Notes: generated by a model not told the origin, from the letters alone. DNA of 64,000 bases from an uncultured Kangiella sp. (GCA_947498625.1 CANMKR010000001.1:426090-490089), one strand, 5' to 3'; positions 29,175 through 38,914 are shown, counted from the first letter of the stretch. Numbers and translations are program-made.

Positions 29175-30218
29175 GTGATAAAAAAAATTATTACATTAAC
29201 TCTAACTTCTGTACTATTTGCTGCGCCGATGTTTAACAATGAGGCGATAGCAAAAGAACAAGCAAAAAAAGCCCCCACTAATGCAAAAGATTTTGCGGTA
29301 TTTATGGCGGAAAAACATGGCTTTACTCAAGACTATGTAGCTCAGGCTTTAAATAAAGCCGAAAAGCGTCAAAGTATTTTAGATGCTATGAGTCGCCCTG
29401 CCGAAGGTAAAGACTGGTACCAGTATCGTCCTATTTTCTTAACTGAAAAGCGGATTAAGCAAGGCGCAGAATTTTGGCAAAAACATCAAGAGACTTTAGC
29501 GCGAGCTGAAGAAGTATCGCAAGTGCCTGCAGAAGTTATCGTCGCCATCATTGGAGTTGAGACTTTTTATGGCAGGATCCAAGGAACTTTCCCGGTGATC
29601 GATGCGATCAGCACTTTAGCTTTCCATTACCCTAAAAGAGCCAAGTTTTTTGCCAGCGAGTTGGAGCAATATTTTATTTTGGCTAGAGAGCAAGGCTGGA
29701 TGTTAGATCATCATAAAGGTTCTTACGCAGGCGCTATGGGTATGGGGCAGTTTATTCCTAGCTCTTATCGTCATTACGCAGTTGATTTTGATGGTGATAA
29801 AAAAATCAATCTTTTTGAAAACCCACAAGATGCGATTGGTAGTGTGGCAAACTATTTTAATAAACATAAGTGGATCTTGGGTGAGCCAGTAGCAGAGTTC
29901 TTGCCGCAGCTTGATAGTAAGCTTGCAATGCAATATCGCAATAAAAAATTGAAGCCACAATTTACGGTCGATCAACTAACCAGTGCGGGAATCAAATTAA
30001 AGTCAGCGCCAAGCAAAGACGCTAAAGCAGGCATTTATAAATTCCAACAAAAAGATTCCGTTGATAACTGGGTCGGTTATCACAACTTTTATGTGATAAC
30101 TCGTTATAATCGAAGCCCAATGTACGCAATGGCTGTTCATCAGTTAAGCCAAGAAATTAAAGCGACTTACCAAAAGATGCAAGCAGATAAATCAGTAACA
30201 AGTGAGAGCGCCAAATGA
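29175..30218 (+). CDS. mltB: membrane-bound-type lytic murein transglycosylase B family
   Basis: A 347-residue periplasmic lytic transglycosylase of the MltB/SltB family. It starts at GTG with AAAGGAAA upstream. The signal sequence (about 1-26) lacks a lipobox cysteine, so the enzyme is probably soluble, unlike E. coli MltB. Catalytic Glu129 sits in GVETFYGRIQGTF. The GAMGMGQFIPSSYRHYAVDFDGD motif is intact. It is placed between rodA and rlpA and the last four bases overlap the rlpA start. Confidence 0.92.
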   Translation: MIKKIITLTLTSVLFAAPMFNNEAIAKEQAKKAPTNAKDFAVFMAEKHGFTQDYVAQALNKAEKRQSILDAMSRPAEGKDWYQYRPIFLTEKRIKQGAEFWQKHQETLARAEEVSQVPAEVIVAIIGVETFYGRIQGTFPVIDAISTLAFHYPKRAKFFASELEQYFILAREQGWMLDHHKGSYAGAMGMGQFIPSSYRHYAVDFDGDKKINLFENPQDAIGSVANYFNKHKWILGEPVAEFLPQLDSKLAMQYRNKKLKPQFTVDQLTSAGIKLKSAPSKDAKAGIYKFQQKDSVDNWVGYHNFYVITRYNRSPMYAMAVHQLSQEIKATYQKMQADKSVTSESAK

Positions 30219-31081
30219 AGTTTTCAGTTTTAGCCGCGGCAACGCTTTTGGCATTAACCGCTTGTACCACCACTGATATTAGAAGTCCTGGCAGCCAGCA
30301 ACCTTTAGATCGAAGTATCCCTGATTCAGCGCCAACAGATTCTGATAGCTCTTTTACTAGTGGCACGCCTCGTGAGCCTCGCCCGAAAGTAGAGGTAAAG
30401 AGTCGTTATGGTAACCCGCCTTACTACGAGCAAGACGGTAAGGTTTATCATGTTTTAGATAGTGCCGACGGTTATATTGACGTAGGGGTGGCCAGTTGGT
30501 ATGGCAAAAAATTTCATGGTCGTAGAACTTCTTCGGGTGAAATTTATGACATGTATCACTTTACCGCAGCCCACAAAACATTGCCGCTCCCAAGTTATGC
30601 CAGGGTAACTAATTTAGATACGGGTATCAGTGTGGTGGTTAAAGTGAATGACCGAGGCCCATTTGTTAAAAACCGGTTGATTGATTTGTCCTACGCTGCA
30701 GCGAAAAAATTAGGCTATGACGATAAGGGAACTGCAAGAGTGGAAGTTCAAGTCTTGGCGTCTCCTCGTTCGAATGGCGTTGGTGCCAACTATGAACGTG
30801 GCGAATTAAAGATACCGCCAATTAAAGACCAAGTTGAAACCCCACAATTATTTGTTCAAGTTGGCGCTTTTAGCGATGCTTTAAGAGCGGATACTTTAGC
30901 TGCTCGCTTGCGTGATTTTTTCAAGCAACCCATTCAGGTCACCAGTTTTAAAAACAATCAAAATATTAAGTTAAATCGTGTTCGAATTGGTCCTTTAGAA
31001 GATGGCGACACAGCTGAAAGAATTTTGAATCAGTTAAGACAATATGATTTAGGGACTACCCCAAAACTAGTCACTGACTAG
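30215..31081 (+). CDS. rlpA: septal ring lytic transglycosylase RlpA
   Basis: A 288-residue outer-membrane lipoprotein. The lipobox LTAC gives lipidated Cys17. A double-psi beta-barrel domain (about 90-180) holds GVASWYGKKFHGRRTSSGE and VKVNDRGPFVKNRLIDLS with the catalytic acidic residues. A SPOR domain (about 210-285) binds denuded glycan strands at the division site. The start ATG overlaps the mltB stop (ATGA). In Pseudomonas, RlpA cleaves such denuded glycans; that activity is assumed here. Confidence 0.95.
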   Translation: MKFSVLAAATLLALTACTTTDIRSPGSQQPLDRSIPDSAPTDSDSSFTSGTPREPRPKVEVKSRYGNPPYYEQDGKVYHVLDSADGYIDVGVASWYGKKFHGRRTSSGEIYDMYHFTAAHKTLPLPSYARVTNLDTGISVVVKVNDRGPFVKNRLIDLSYAAAKKLGYDDKGTARVEVQVLASPRSNGVGANYERGELKIPPIKDQVETPQLFVQVGAFSDALRADTLAARLRDFFKQPIQVTSFKNNQNIKLNRVRIGPLEDGDTAERILNQLRQYDLGTTPKLVTD

Positions 31082-31101
31082 TCTAGACCGCAGAAAATTA
31101 G

Positions 31102-32268
31102 ATGATGTTAAGCACAATGATGAAAAATTTTTTATTCGCTCTTTTATTAGTATCTTTAACAATGGCCACTGGCAAGCTATTGGCTAATCAGCCGGGCGCG
31201 CCAGATATTGAAGCTAAATCCTATATCTTGATAGACTATTTAACGGGTAAGGTTTTGCTTGAATCTGAAGCCGAGCAAGTTTTACCGCCTGCTAGTTTAA
31301 CTAAAATTATGACTAGCTATGTGGTTTCTGATGAGCTTAAAAAAGGCAATATAAGTCCAGACGATAAAGTTTTAATTAGTGAAAATGCATGGGCGCAAAA
31401 TCCTAAATTGAAAGGTTCCTCGCTTATGTTTGTTGAAGTAAACAAATATGTTTCGGTTGATGAGCTGCATAAAGGAATTGTAATTTCTTCAGGTAATGAT
31501 GCCAGTATTGCGATGGCTGAGCATATTTCTGGGACGGAAGATGCTTTTGCTAAATTAATGAATCAACATGCATTGGCATTGGGTTTAGACAATACTTATT
31601 TTGCAAACAGCACTGGCTTGCCAGCAGATGGGCATCAAACTTCTGCGAAAGATTTGGCAAAGTTATCACAGGCTTTAATTAGAAACTTCCCAGAAGATTA
31701 CACAATTTATGCCGAAAAAGAATACACCTATAACAAGATCACTCAGCAAAACCGCAATACTTTATTAAAAGATCAAAGTATGCAGGTTGATGGTCTTAAA
31801 ACAGGCCATACAGAAGAGGCTGGTTTTGGTTTGGTTTCTTCGGCGGTTAAAGACGAGATGCGCTTAATTGCAGTGGTTATGGGGGCTGAGAGTAAGGCAA
31901 AAAGAGCCAGTGAAAACCGAAAGATACTCAATCATGGTTTTCGTTTTTACACCAACATTACGCCATTCAAAGGCGGCGCATCATTAAGGAATGCTCGAGT
32001 TTGGAAAGGTGAAGCGAATGAGTTTTCTGTTGGTTTAGCGCAGGATGCAACCTTAACTATTCTTAAAACTGACAAAGAAAGGTTAAAGGCCAACTACATT
32101 ATAGACTCGGAATTAATAGCTCCTATAAGAAAGGGCCAGAAAGTTGGCGAAGTCTTCTTCAAAATTGATGGTAAAGAAATTATGAAGATGCCAATGGTAG
32201 CGCTAGAAGAGGTTCCTGAGGCAGGCTTTTTTGGCCGTATGTGGGACGGTATAAAGCTTTGGTTTTAA
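31102..32268 (+). CDS. dacA: D-alanyl-D-alanine carboxypeptidase (PBP5/6 type)
   Basis: A 388-residue low-molecular-mass penicillin-binding protein that trims the terminal D-Ala of pentapeptides. Signal peptide to about residue 29. Active-site motifs: SLTK (Ser65, Lys68), SGN (130-132) and KTG (233-235). A C-terminal beta domain and an amphipathic anchor helix (GFFGRMWDGIKLWF) match PBP5. Several ATG codons cluster at the start; 31102 is used. Confidence 0.95.
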   Translation: MMLSTMMKNFLFALLLVSLTMATGKLLANQPGAPDIEAKSYILIDYLTGKVLLESEAEQVLPPASLTKIMTSYVVSDELKKGNISPDDKVLISENAWAQNPKLKGSSLMFVEVNKYVSVDELHKGIVISSGNDASIAMAEHISGTEDAFAKLMNQHALALGLDNTYFANSTGLPADGHQTSAKDLAKLSQALIRNFPEDYTIYAEKEYTYNKITQQNRNTLLKDQSMQVDGLKTGHTEEAGFGLVSSAVKDEMRLIAVVMGAESKAKRASENRKILNHGFRFYTNITPFKGGASLRNARVWKGEANEFSVGLAQDATLTILKTDKERLKANYIIDSELIAPIRKGQKVGEVFFKIDGKEIMKMPMVALEEVPEAGFFGRMWDGIKLWF

Positions 32269-32306
32269 AAAGTGTTTTTAATTCATGACTCTAAATAAAA
32301 ATCCAA

Positions 32307-33197
32307 ATGGCAATTATCTACCTTAACGGTCAATGGTCGTCTGATTCTGAAGCTAAAGTCTCGGTTTTTGACCGAGGCTTTTTGTTTGCGGATTCGGTAT
32401 ATGAAGTGATCCCAGCTTATGCGAGTAATTTCTTTCGTTTTGAAGAACATATTCAGCGACTAAATCAGAGCCTTGAGAGCGTCAAAATGAATTTAAGGTT
32501 TGACGTGGATGAATGGTTAAGCATTGGCAAAGAGCTATTAACTAAAAACGATTTAAAGCAAGCAAGTTTGTATTTACAAGTTAGTAGAGGACCAAGCGCT
32601 ATTCGCTCGCATGAATTCCCAGCTGAGATTACGCCTACGATTTTTGCGATGGTATCTGAATTGCCTCCAGTAGTTACCAACAAGCAAGAAGCTAAAGGCA
32701 TTCAAGTGATTAGTTGTGAGGATATTCGCTGGGATCGTTGCGATATTAAAACCACGGGCTTGTTAGCGAACTGCCTTTTATTACAGAAAGCGCTTGAATC
32801 TGGGGCTGATGACTCCATATTAGTGCGAGATGGTAAAGTCCTAGAGTCCACCTCGAGTAATGTATTTGTTGTAAAGTCTGGACAAATACTGACTCCAAAG
32901 CTGAGCGATGAGTTGTTAGCGGGTGTAACTCGAGAATTTGTGATGTTGCTTGCAAGAAACTTGGGTTATTCAGTGCTTGAAGTAGATCTGTACGAAGCGG
33001 ACTTGCAGCAAGCGGATGAAATTTGGCTAACCAGTTCAAATAAAGAAATCCGCCCAGTAGTGGGCTTGAACCATGCTAAAATTGGCAATGGCGAAGTAGG
33101 AAGTGTTTGGCGTGAGATGAATCAAGCTTATCAAAAGCTAAAATATAATCTTTACCAAGGTGAGTTTTCAGAGATAGCAGGTATCAATACCTTATGA
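32307..33197 (+). CDS. dat: D-amino acid aminotransferase
   Basis: A 296-residue class IV PLP aminotransferase. Lys148 in CDIKTTGLLANC is the expected PLP lysine. The opening VFDRGFLFADSVYEVIPAY, the ADDSILVRDGKVLEST segment and the LLAGVTREFV motif fit D-amino acid (D-Ala/D-Glu) transaminases better than branched-chain or 4-amino-4-deoxychorismate enzymes. Its place after dacA suggests recycling of D-alanine released by the carboxypeptidase, which is inference. The stop overlaps the ybeD start (ATGA). Confidence 0.85.
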   Translation: MAIIYLNGQWSSDSEAKVSVFDRGFLFADSVYEVIPAYASNFFRFEEHIQRLNQSLESVKMNLRFDVDEWLSIGKELLTKNDLKQASLYLQVSRGPSAIRSHEFPAEITPTIFAMVSELPPVVTNKQEAKGIQVISCEDIRWDRCDIKTTGLLANCLLLQKALESGADDSILVRDGKVLESTSSNVFVVKSGQILTPKLSDELLAGVTREFVMLLARNLGYSVLEVDLYEADLQQADEIWLTSSNKEIRPVVGLNHAKIGNGEVGSVWREMNQAYQKLKYNLYQGEFSEIAGINTL

Positions 33198-33463
33198 ATC
33201 AAAATTACGATAGAGATAAATTGTGGGAATTCCCCGCTGACATATGCTTTAAAGTCATGGCCGTTAATCGAGATGGGATTGATCTTGAGGTATTGCAGGT
33301 AGTTAATCGGCATGTTCCCACTAATAATTTGCCAAAATCTCAACCAAGTCGAAATGGAAACTATGTTTCTTTATCGTTTAATATTCAGGTGACCAGTAAA
33401 GAGCAAGTTGATGCTTTATATCAAGATGTTTTCACCGTCGATGGCGTGAAAATGACCCTATAA
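33194..33463 (+). CDS. ybeD: DUF493/YbeD-family protein
   Basis: An 89-residue protein with the DUF493 pattern: LWEFPADICFKVMAVNRDG at the start and GNYVSLSFNIQVTSKEQVDALYQDV near the end. E. coli YbeD has an ACT-like ferredoxin fold and always sits between dacA and lipB. A role in lipoate metabolism has been suggested by position only. Length matches the family. Confidence 0.92.
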   Translation: MNQNYDRDKLWEFPADICFKVMAVNRDGIDLEVLQVVNRHVPTNNLPKSQPSRNGNYVSLSFNIQVTSKEQVDALYQDVFTVDGVKMTL

Positions 33464-33481
33464 GTGAAGGCTTAGAGAATT

Positions 33482-34129
33482 ATGTCGATAGAAACTAGTG
33501 TCACTATTCGAGAGCTGGGTCGTCAGGACTATGTGCCTGTTTGGAAAGCCATGCAGACCTTAACTGACGAGCGAGATGAGTCGGTGATGGATGAGATTTG
33601 GTTGGTTGAACATGATCCTGTGTTTACCCAAGGACAAGCCGGTAAAGCTGAGCACCTATTATTTCCTGGTGAAATCCCTGTTGTGCAAGTGGATAGAGGT
33701 GGTCAAGTGACTTATCATGGCCCTGGACAGCAGGTCGCCTATTTCATGATAGATCTACGCCGCAAAAATATGGGACCAAGAGATCTGGTTTCTGCTATCG
33801 AAAATGCGATTGTGGATATGCTGGCTATTTATGGCATTGAGGCTACACCAAGAGCCGATGCGCCAGGTGTTTACACTGAAGATGAGAAGATTTGCTCGTT
33901 GGGATTACGCATCCGCAAAGGAAAATCATTTCATGGTTTAGCGCTAAACGTGAATATGGATTTAGAGCCATTCGCCAGAATTAATCCTTGCGGTTACCAG
34001 GGAATGATCATGACTCAAATAAAAGATAAAGGCGGCCCGCATGATCTAGAGCGGATAAAGCCAGATCTTATCGACCAATTGTGCGAAAAATTGGGTTATA
34101 CTAAGCGCCTTGAACAAGTCGGCTTATAA
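33482..34129 (+). CDS. lipB: lipoyl(octanoyl) transferase LipB
   Basis: A 215-residue enzyme that moves octanoate from acyl carrier protein to lipoyl domains. It carries the [16 protein letters not shown] motif (about residues 70-85), the catalytic Cys in [13 protein letters not shown] and the conserved Lys in that motif. [12 protein letters not shown] and INPCGY follow. It is the first committed step before LipA, whose gene begins 35 bases downstream. Confidence 0.96.
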   Translation: MSIETSVTIRELGRQDYVPVWKAMQTLTDERDESVMDEIWLVEHDPVFTQGQAGKAEHLLFPGEIPVVQVDRGGQVTYHGPGQQVAYFMIDLRRKNMGPRDLVSAIENAIVDMLAIYGIEATPRADAPGVYTEDEKICSLGLRIRKGKSFHGLALNVNMDLEPFARINPCGYQGMIMTQIKDKGGPHDLERIKPDLIDQLCEKLGYTKRLEQVGL

Positions 34130-34164
34130 CCTAGCGACTAGTTGACTACTAATTAAGAGAGCAT

Positions 34165-35142
34165 ATGTCCGATCAAGTTAAAAGAGGACGAGTGACCGGT
34201 AAGGTCATTCCTGGTGAGAAAATGCGTGCCGAAGATAAGATGGCCCGTATTCCTGTGAAAATTGTCCCTACCGAAGAAATGCCACGAAAACCGGATTGGA
34301 TTCGGGTGCGCCTTCCTAACGGTAATCAAATCACCAAAATTAAAGAAATGCTTAGAGGCAAGAAACTGCATACAGTTTGTGAAGAAGCCTCTTGCCCGAA
34401 TTTACCTGAGTGTTTTGGCCATGGGACTGCTACTTTCATGATCATGGGTGATATTTGTACTCGTCGCTGTCCTTTTTGCGATGTGGCGCACGGTCGTCCA
34501 TTAGCGCTTGATCCAGAAGAGCCGCAAAACTTAGCTGATTCAGTAAAGTCGATGGGTTTGAAGTATGTGGTCATAACTTCAGTTGATCGTGATGATTTAC
34601 GAGATGGTGGTTCGGCTCATATCACTGAATGCGTTAGAGTTGCGCGTGAACAAAACCCGGGTTTAAAAATTGAAGTCTTGGTTCCAGATTTCCGTGGCCG
34701 TATGGAAAAAGCTTTAGATTTAATGGCTGATGGTTTGCCAGATGTGTTTAACCACAATTTAGAAACTGTACCAAGATTATACAAGCAAGCTCGCCCCGGC
34801 GCTGATTACCAATGGTCTTTGGATTTACTGAAGCAATTTAAAGAGCGCTATCCTGGTATTCCAACTAAGTCTGGTTTAATGATTGGTCTTGGTGAAACCA
34901 ATGAAGAAATTATTGAAGTCATGAAAGATTTAAGAGCTCATGGCGTTGATATGCTTACGCTGGGTCAATACTTACAACCAAGTAAATTCCATCACCCTGT
35001 GATGCGTTTTATGCCACCAAAAGAATTTGATGAGCTAGGCAAAATTGCTGAAGAGCTTGGCTTTACTAATGTGGCCAGTGGTCCAATGGTGCGATCTTCA
35101 TACCATGCGGATCAGCAAGCAGCGGGAAACAAGGTTTCTTAG
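34165..35142 (+). CDS. lipA: lipoyl synthase LipA
   Basis: A 325-residue radical-SAM enzyme that inserts two sulfurs into the octanoyl chain. The auxiliary cluster cysteines are in [13 protein letters not shown] and the radical-SAM motif is CTRRCPFC. The C-terminal RSSYHA motif supplies the serine ligand of the auxiliary cluster. It ends the 20-kb block. The 200 bases that follow, before the FKBP gene, hold only weak short hairpins (for example ATAAC/GTTAT near 35199-35211). Confidence 0.97.
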   Translation: MSDQVKRGRVTGKVIPGEKMRAEDKMARIPVKIVPTEEMPRKPDWIRVRLPNGNQITKIKEMLRGKKLHTVCEEASCPNLPECFGHGTATFMIMGDICTRRCPFCDVAHGRPLALDPEEPQNLADSVKSMGLKYVVITSVDRDDLRDGGSAHITECVRVAREQNPGLKIEVLVPDFRGRMEKALDLMADGLPDVFNHNLETVPRLYKQARPGADYQWSLDLLKQFKERYPGIPTKSGLMIGLGETNEEIIEVMKDLRAHGVDMLTLGQYLQPSKFHHPVMRFMPPKEFDELGKIAEELGFTNVASGPMVRSSYHADQQAAGNKVS

Positions 35143-35342
35143 ATAAGTCTCTTAGAAAGAGCTGGATAAAAAATTACTTGAAATTATTTTTTGAATGATA
35201 ACTTCGTTATTTGTTTTTAAATCAGGCAGGGCTTTTAAAGTTGCCAATGAAAAATCAAATGCCTCGTTCTAATCCAAAAGACCTAATTTTAAACGGTATC
35301 CTTAGTAGATTAATTAACAAAAAGATTTAGAGCGAGTAGATT

Positions 35343-35825
35343 ATGCAAATTGAAAAAAACAAAGTTGCCATTATTGAATACACAGTTAAAAGTGCGGAAG
35401 GCCAAATGATTGATACCTCTGAAGGTACTGAGCCGTTAGCATTTTTATGTGGCTTCCATAATATTGTGCCTGGCTTAGAAAATGCATTAATGGGCAAAGT
35501 TGTAGGTGATCAGTTAAATGTAGCTATTTCGCCTGATGATGCTTATGGTCACTATAATGAAGAGTTTGTTAAAGAAGTTCCTTTAACCGCATTCCAAGGC
35601 GTAGATAAAGTTGAAGCTGGTATGCAGTTTCATGCTGAGTCTCCAAATGGCCCACAATTAATCACAGTAACTAAAGTAGAAAATGACATGGTTACAGTTG
35701 ATGGTAATCATCCATTGGCAGGGATTGAGCTGCATTTCGATGTCACTATTAAAGAAGTTCGTGAAGCCAGTGAAGAAGAAATTGCGCATGGCCATGTGCA
35801 TGGTGAAGGCGGTCATCATCATTAA
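35343..35825 (+). CDS. slyD: FKBP-type peptidyl-prolyl isomerase, SlyD type
   Basis: A 160-residue cytoplasmic prolyl isomerase and chaperone. The FKBP domain contains an inserted IF chaperone flap (about 65-125), as in SlyD: the frame reads GLENALMGKVVGDQLNV then the insert, then NHPLAGIELHFDVTIKEV. A short His-rich tail (HGHVHGEGGHHH) would bind nickel or other metals but is much shorter than in E. coli SlyD. No signal peptide. Confidence 0.9.
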   Translation: MQIEKNKVAIIEYTVKSAEGQMIDTSEGTEPLAFLCGFHNIVPGLENALMGKVVGDQLNVAISPDDAYGHYNEEFVKEVPLTAFQGVDKVEAGMQFHAESPNGPQLITVTKVENDMVTVDGNHPLAGIELHFDVTIKEVREASEEEIAHGHVHGEGGHHH

Positions 35826-35830
35826 GATTT

Positions 35831-35857
35831 AAAAGCGACTTTCAAGTCGCTTTTTTT
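35831..35857 (+). terminator. rho-independent terminator after slyD
   Basis: AAAAGCGACTT/AAGTCGCTTTT forms an 11-pair stem and a T-run follows, right after the stop codon. Confidence 0.9.
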
Positions 35858-35929
35858 ATTCGCAAGCTTAGTTGCATTTCAAAACAATTAGTTTTACATT
35901 AATTACAAATTAGCTCTCTACTTATTATT

Positions 35930-36598
35930 ATGAGCAAAATAGATCAACCAATTTTAGTCAGTTTTAAACTTTGCCCTTTTGTGCAAAGAGCGGTAATTAC
36001 TATGCTGCACAAGAAAATTGATTACACCATTGAGTATATTGAATTATCTAAAAAGCCTGATTGGTTTTTGAATATTTCTCCGCTTGGCAAAGTGCCTTTG
36101 CTGCGAGTTGGCGAAGAGGTTTTATTTGAGTCAGCAGTTATTAATGAGTATTTGGATGAATCTTATGGTGAAAGTATGCTGCCAAAAGATCCTTTGAAAA
36201 AAGCTCAGCACCGAGCTTGGATAGAGTTTAGTAGTAGTATTAATAATGCTCAGCACCAATTGACTCAAGCTAGACGTGAACAAACTTTCCGCCAAATTCA
36301 AGCTGATTTGGCGAAAAAGTTGGCTCATCTAGAGCAGCAGGTGGATGATAAAGGATTTTTCTCAGGCGACACATTTAGTTTAGTGGATTCGGCCTTTGCG
36401 CCATTTCTGATGCGCAGTCAAACTTTGGCTGATGAAACGGGTGAAGATTCGTTGGAAGACTTCAAAAAGCTATTAAAATGGCGTGAGAATATGTTGTCTT
36501 TAGATGCGGTTAAAAACTCGGTAGTCGAGGACTTTGAAGAGCTGTATAACGAAGCTTATTATGAGCGTGATGGCTATTTGGTCCAACTCGCCAGTTAA
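35930..36598 (+). CDS. glutathione S-transferase family protein
   Basis: A 222-residue two-domain protein. The thioredoxin-like N-terminal domain (about 1-80) has CPFVQRA at the active-site position, a single-cysteine motif typical of omega/dehydroascorbate-reductase-like GSTs, then SPLGKVPLLRV (cis-proline) and ESAVINEYLDE for glutathione binding. The helical C-terminal domain has the FSLVDSAFAPFL motif. Deglutathionylation or redox protection is likely; the substrate is unknown. Confidence 0.88.
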   Translation: MSKIDQPILVSFKLCPFVQRAVITMLHKKIDYTIEYIELSKKPDWFLNISPLGKVPLLRVGEEVLFESAVINEYLDESYGESMLPKDPLKKAQHRAWIEFSSSINNAQHQLTQARREQTFRQIQADLAKKLAHLEQQVDDKGFFSGDTFSLVDSAFAPFLMRSQTLADETGEDSLEDFKKLLKWRENMLSLDAVKNSVVEDFEELYNEAYYERDGYLVQLAS

Positions 36599-36618
36599 AA
36601 ACGAGATCTCTAGATATT

Positions 36619-36646
36619 AAAAAACCGAGCTTATGCTCGGTTTTTT
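36619..36646. terminator. bidirectional terminator between GST and M48 protease genes
   Basis: AAAAAACCGAGC (36619-36630) and GCTCGGTTTTTT (36635-36646) form a 12-pair stem with a four-base loop. A-rich and T-rich arms give a T-run on both strands, suiting the convergent genes either side. Confidence 0.9.
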
Positions 36647-36659
36647 CTTAATAGCATTG

Positions 36660-37484
36660 TTAAAGTCGACAGTTAGGTCTTTTACCTTGTGCTTTTGCTG
36701 CTTGGTATAACTGTAGCGCCTTTGGCATCTTCCGATTTAAATCGTTAATACGAGTTTGATTGGAAGGGTGGGTGGAAAGAAATTCTGGCGGTTTACGTCC
36801 TTGCGAAAGACGAGACATATTTTGCCAGACGGTGACACTCGCCCTTGGATCGAAACCAGCTCGCGCCATTAAAATTAGGCCAATATCGTCTGACTCTGAC
36901 TCGTGTTGACGGCTAAAACTCAGGCCTCCAACTTGAGTGGCTACCCCAAGTAATCCTAGCACTTCCTGTTTTTGCTGAGTATCAGTGCCGCCTAAAATAG
37001 CTGTCAATTGTAGTGCAGTATTACCTAAAAACTGATTCGACATTCGAGCATTACCATGCTCTGACCAAACGTGACCAATTTCATGGCCGATGACAGAAGC
37101 TAGCATGTCGGTCGAACTAGCGACTTTGAACATTCCGGTATGCACGCCAATTTTGCCACCAGGCAGCGCAAAGGCATTAGGTGTTTCTTCTTGAAAAACG
37201 CTAACTTCCCATGAAGTTCGATGCATACGAGCCTTGTTACCATAAACTCGCTTGTCTTCTACTAAGAGTTCAGGGATAAGTGCATCTACGATACATTGAA
37301 CGTAACGGTTGCTGTTTGGGGACTGATCGACTTTCTGGCTTTTCTTCATGGAAGTAAATGCGGCAGCGCCCATTTGACTCATTTGGCTATCGGGGAAAAT
37401 TTTAACAAAGCTCTTACCTGTCGGAGAGGTGGCGCAGGCTGAAGTGAGTAAAACTAAGAAACCGATCAAGGATAAACGCATCAT
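36660..37484 (-). CDS. M48-family metalloprotease lipoprotein
   Basis: A 274-residue lipoprotein. ATG 37484 is chosen because AAGGAG lies six bases upstream; an upstream extension would disrupt the signal. Lipobox TSAC gives lipidated Cys17. The zinc motif HEIGH is at 134-138, and the third ligand is in the HESESDDIGL segment. This is the layout of LoiP/YcaL-type envelope proteases that clear misfolded outer-membrane proteins. No TPR repeats are present, so it is not BepA. It is probably attached to the outer membrane. Confidence 0.92.
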   Translation of the reverse strand: MMRLSLIGFLVLLTSACATSPTGKSFVKIFPDSQMSQMGAAAFTSMKKSQKVDQSPNSNRYVQCIVDALIPELLVEDKRVYGNKARMHRTSWEVSVFQEETPNAFALPGGKIGVHTGMFKVASSTDMLASVIGHEIGHVWSEHGNARMSNQFLGNTALQLTAILGGTDTQQKQEVLGLLGVATQVGGLSFSRQHESESDDIGLILMARAGFDPRASVTVWQNMSRLSQGRKPPEFLSTHPSNQTRINDLNRKMPKALQLYQAAKAQGKRPNCRL

Positions 37485-37668
37485 AAAAAACTCCTTTGAG
37501 ATGAGAATTGCTATAACTATAGTAACTTCAATGATAAGAATTAACAATCAAGCACAATAATTTTAACAATTGTTTGAATATGTGATTTGAACAGCATCTA
37601 GGTGCTTGAATTTCATAGATAAATCTTGTATTTTAAGCCTGCATATAATAAATACTCGGTATAATAAA

Positions 37669-38295
37669 ATGGCTCATAAGCATGGGGAAGAGTTAGGGGA
37701 AAACTCGTCAGATTCGTCATTAAAGCTTGATAAAGAGCTGTTGCTGACTATCCATGGAACGGAACATGAAGATATTCTGCTAACGATTTCGGAAATTCTT
37801 CGTCGCTTCAAGGGCGTATTTTTATCTAATCATTTTCATCGAGTTGGTTTGCAGTTCACAGGATTGATGAAAATTGGTATCAATCATATGTACCTTAAGC
37901 CCTTCATTTCTTGCTTAGATAGCTTAACTTCCTATAGTGTTCGTTTTGATACGCAAATCTTAAGTCTTGAACAAAGCCAAAGAATTAATGAACAAATGCG
38001 CTTTGAATTTGAAGCTTGGGGCCCTGAAAATGCTGAATTTAAAATCAAATTTATGCAATGGCTTAGTCGTCAACGGTTAGTGATTGAGTCTATGCAAGAC
38101 TCGATCAAAATTGATGCCAGTGGAAAACCCCAAATGAGCTCGCACGTCTGCGTTACCACTGAATACGTGGTAGACGAGAATGAACTGCAAGAAGATATTT
38201 ATCAGCTTGGCAAAGCCACAGGCATGACGATTTTATTAGTGAATCAAGATATGGCCGATGAGGAGCAGTTCGAGGGTTATCAAAAAGTGATTTAA
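37669..38295 (+). CDS. GcvR-like ACT-domain protein (tentative)
   Basis: About 208 residues from ATG 37669; the TTG at 37606 adds 21 residues with no support. Two ACT-like alpha/beta units can be traced: residues about 27-95 (LLLTIHGTEHEDILLTISEILRRF opening) and about 125-205 (HVCVTTEYVVDENELQEDIYQLGKATGMTILLV). This resembles the tandem ACT arrangement of glycine cleavage repressor GcvR, but identity looks low and no gcv genes are nearby. No ribosome binding site is obvious; a TATAAT lies 20 bases upstream. Confidence 0.5.
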   Translation: MAHKHGEELGENSSDSSLKLDKELLLTIHGTEHEDILLTISEILRRFKGVFLSNHFHRVGLQFTGLMKIGINHMYLKPFISCLDSLTSYSVRFDTQILSLEQSQRINEQMRFEFEAWGPENAEFKIKFMQWLSRQRLVIESMQDSIKIDASGKPQMSSHVCVTTEYVVDENELQEDIYQLGKATGMTILLVNQDMADEEQFEGYQKVI

Positions 38296-38325
38296 AAAAA
38301 AGCTATCCTTAAGGATAGCTTTTTT
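38295..38325. terminator. strong palindromic terminator
   Basis: AAAAAGCTATCCTT and AAGGATAGCTTTTT form a near-perfect palindrome after the ACT-like gene, with T-runs on both strands; it can serve the convergent gene ending at 38354 too. Confidence 0.9.
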
Positions 38326-38353
38326 ATAGGGTCTATTTTGAAAATCTTTTGTG

Positions 38354-38800
38354 TTACTCTTCTGTTTCTTTACCGTCGATGATAAAACCTATTTTACGCT
38401 CAGGAGCTTCCTCAGCAATTTTCTCGATGTAGCAAAGCAACTGTACGTTCGACTGATGGGTTAAAATCATGCAAGCATTTCCAGCCACATGGCCTTCGAT
38501 ACGAATGCCATGGAATGATTCTTGAGCCAAGCGAGTAACATTGACTTGCATACCGCCAGATAAAATTGCGGTTATTGCAGGTTGCGCATCGGCAGGAGTA
38601 TTGGCTCGCCATTGCCTAATAGTATTGGCCAGGCTGCGAATTAACTCACCAGATGAGCGATAATCATTAATTTGACGGTTGGCCAAATTCATTTGGTCGA
38701 TTTCTAGACGAGGCGGCTCAACATCAGGGTGAATATTTTGGAATATTTCAACTTCCTGCGGCTGGCGCTGTTGGATGATAGTTTTATACTGATCGCTCAT
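38354..38800 (-). CDS. hypothetical protein
   Basis: A 148-residue soluble protein without signal peptide or membrane segment. The first 45 residues are rich in Gln, Pro and Glu; the rest alternates helix (ELIRSLANTIRQWRAN) and strands (GIRIEGHVAGNACMILTH, NVQLLCYIEKIA). The two ends are hydrophilic and acidic. I do not recognise the family. It lies alone between the ACT-like gene and the divergent dedA gene. Codon use looks like its neighbours, so it is probably a native gene. Confidence 0.7.
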   Translation of the reverse strand: MSDQYKTIIQQRQPQEVEIFQNIHPDVEPPRLEIDQMNLANRQINDYRSSGELIRSLANTIRQWRANTPADAQPAITAILSGGMQVNVTRLAQESFHGIRIEGHVAGNACMILTHQSNVQLLCYIEKIAEEAPERKIGFIIDGKETEE

Positions 38801-38914
38801 AATAATTAACTAGTTATCAAATATGTTAAGCAAGATAAACGAGTCATTTCTATTTAGCAAGGCAAAACCTAGTCAGCTATCGACATTTTCAAAGAATTTG
38901 GTCATGATGCGCCC

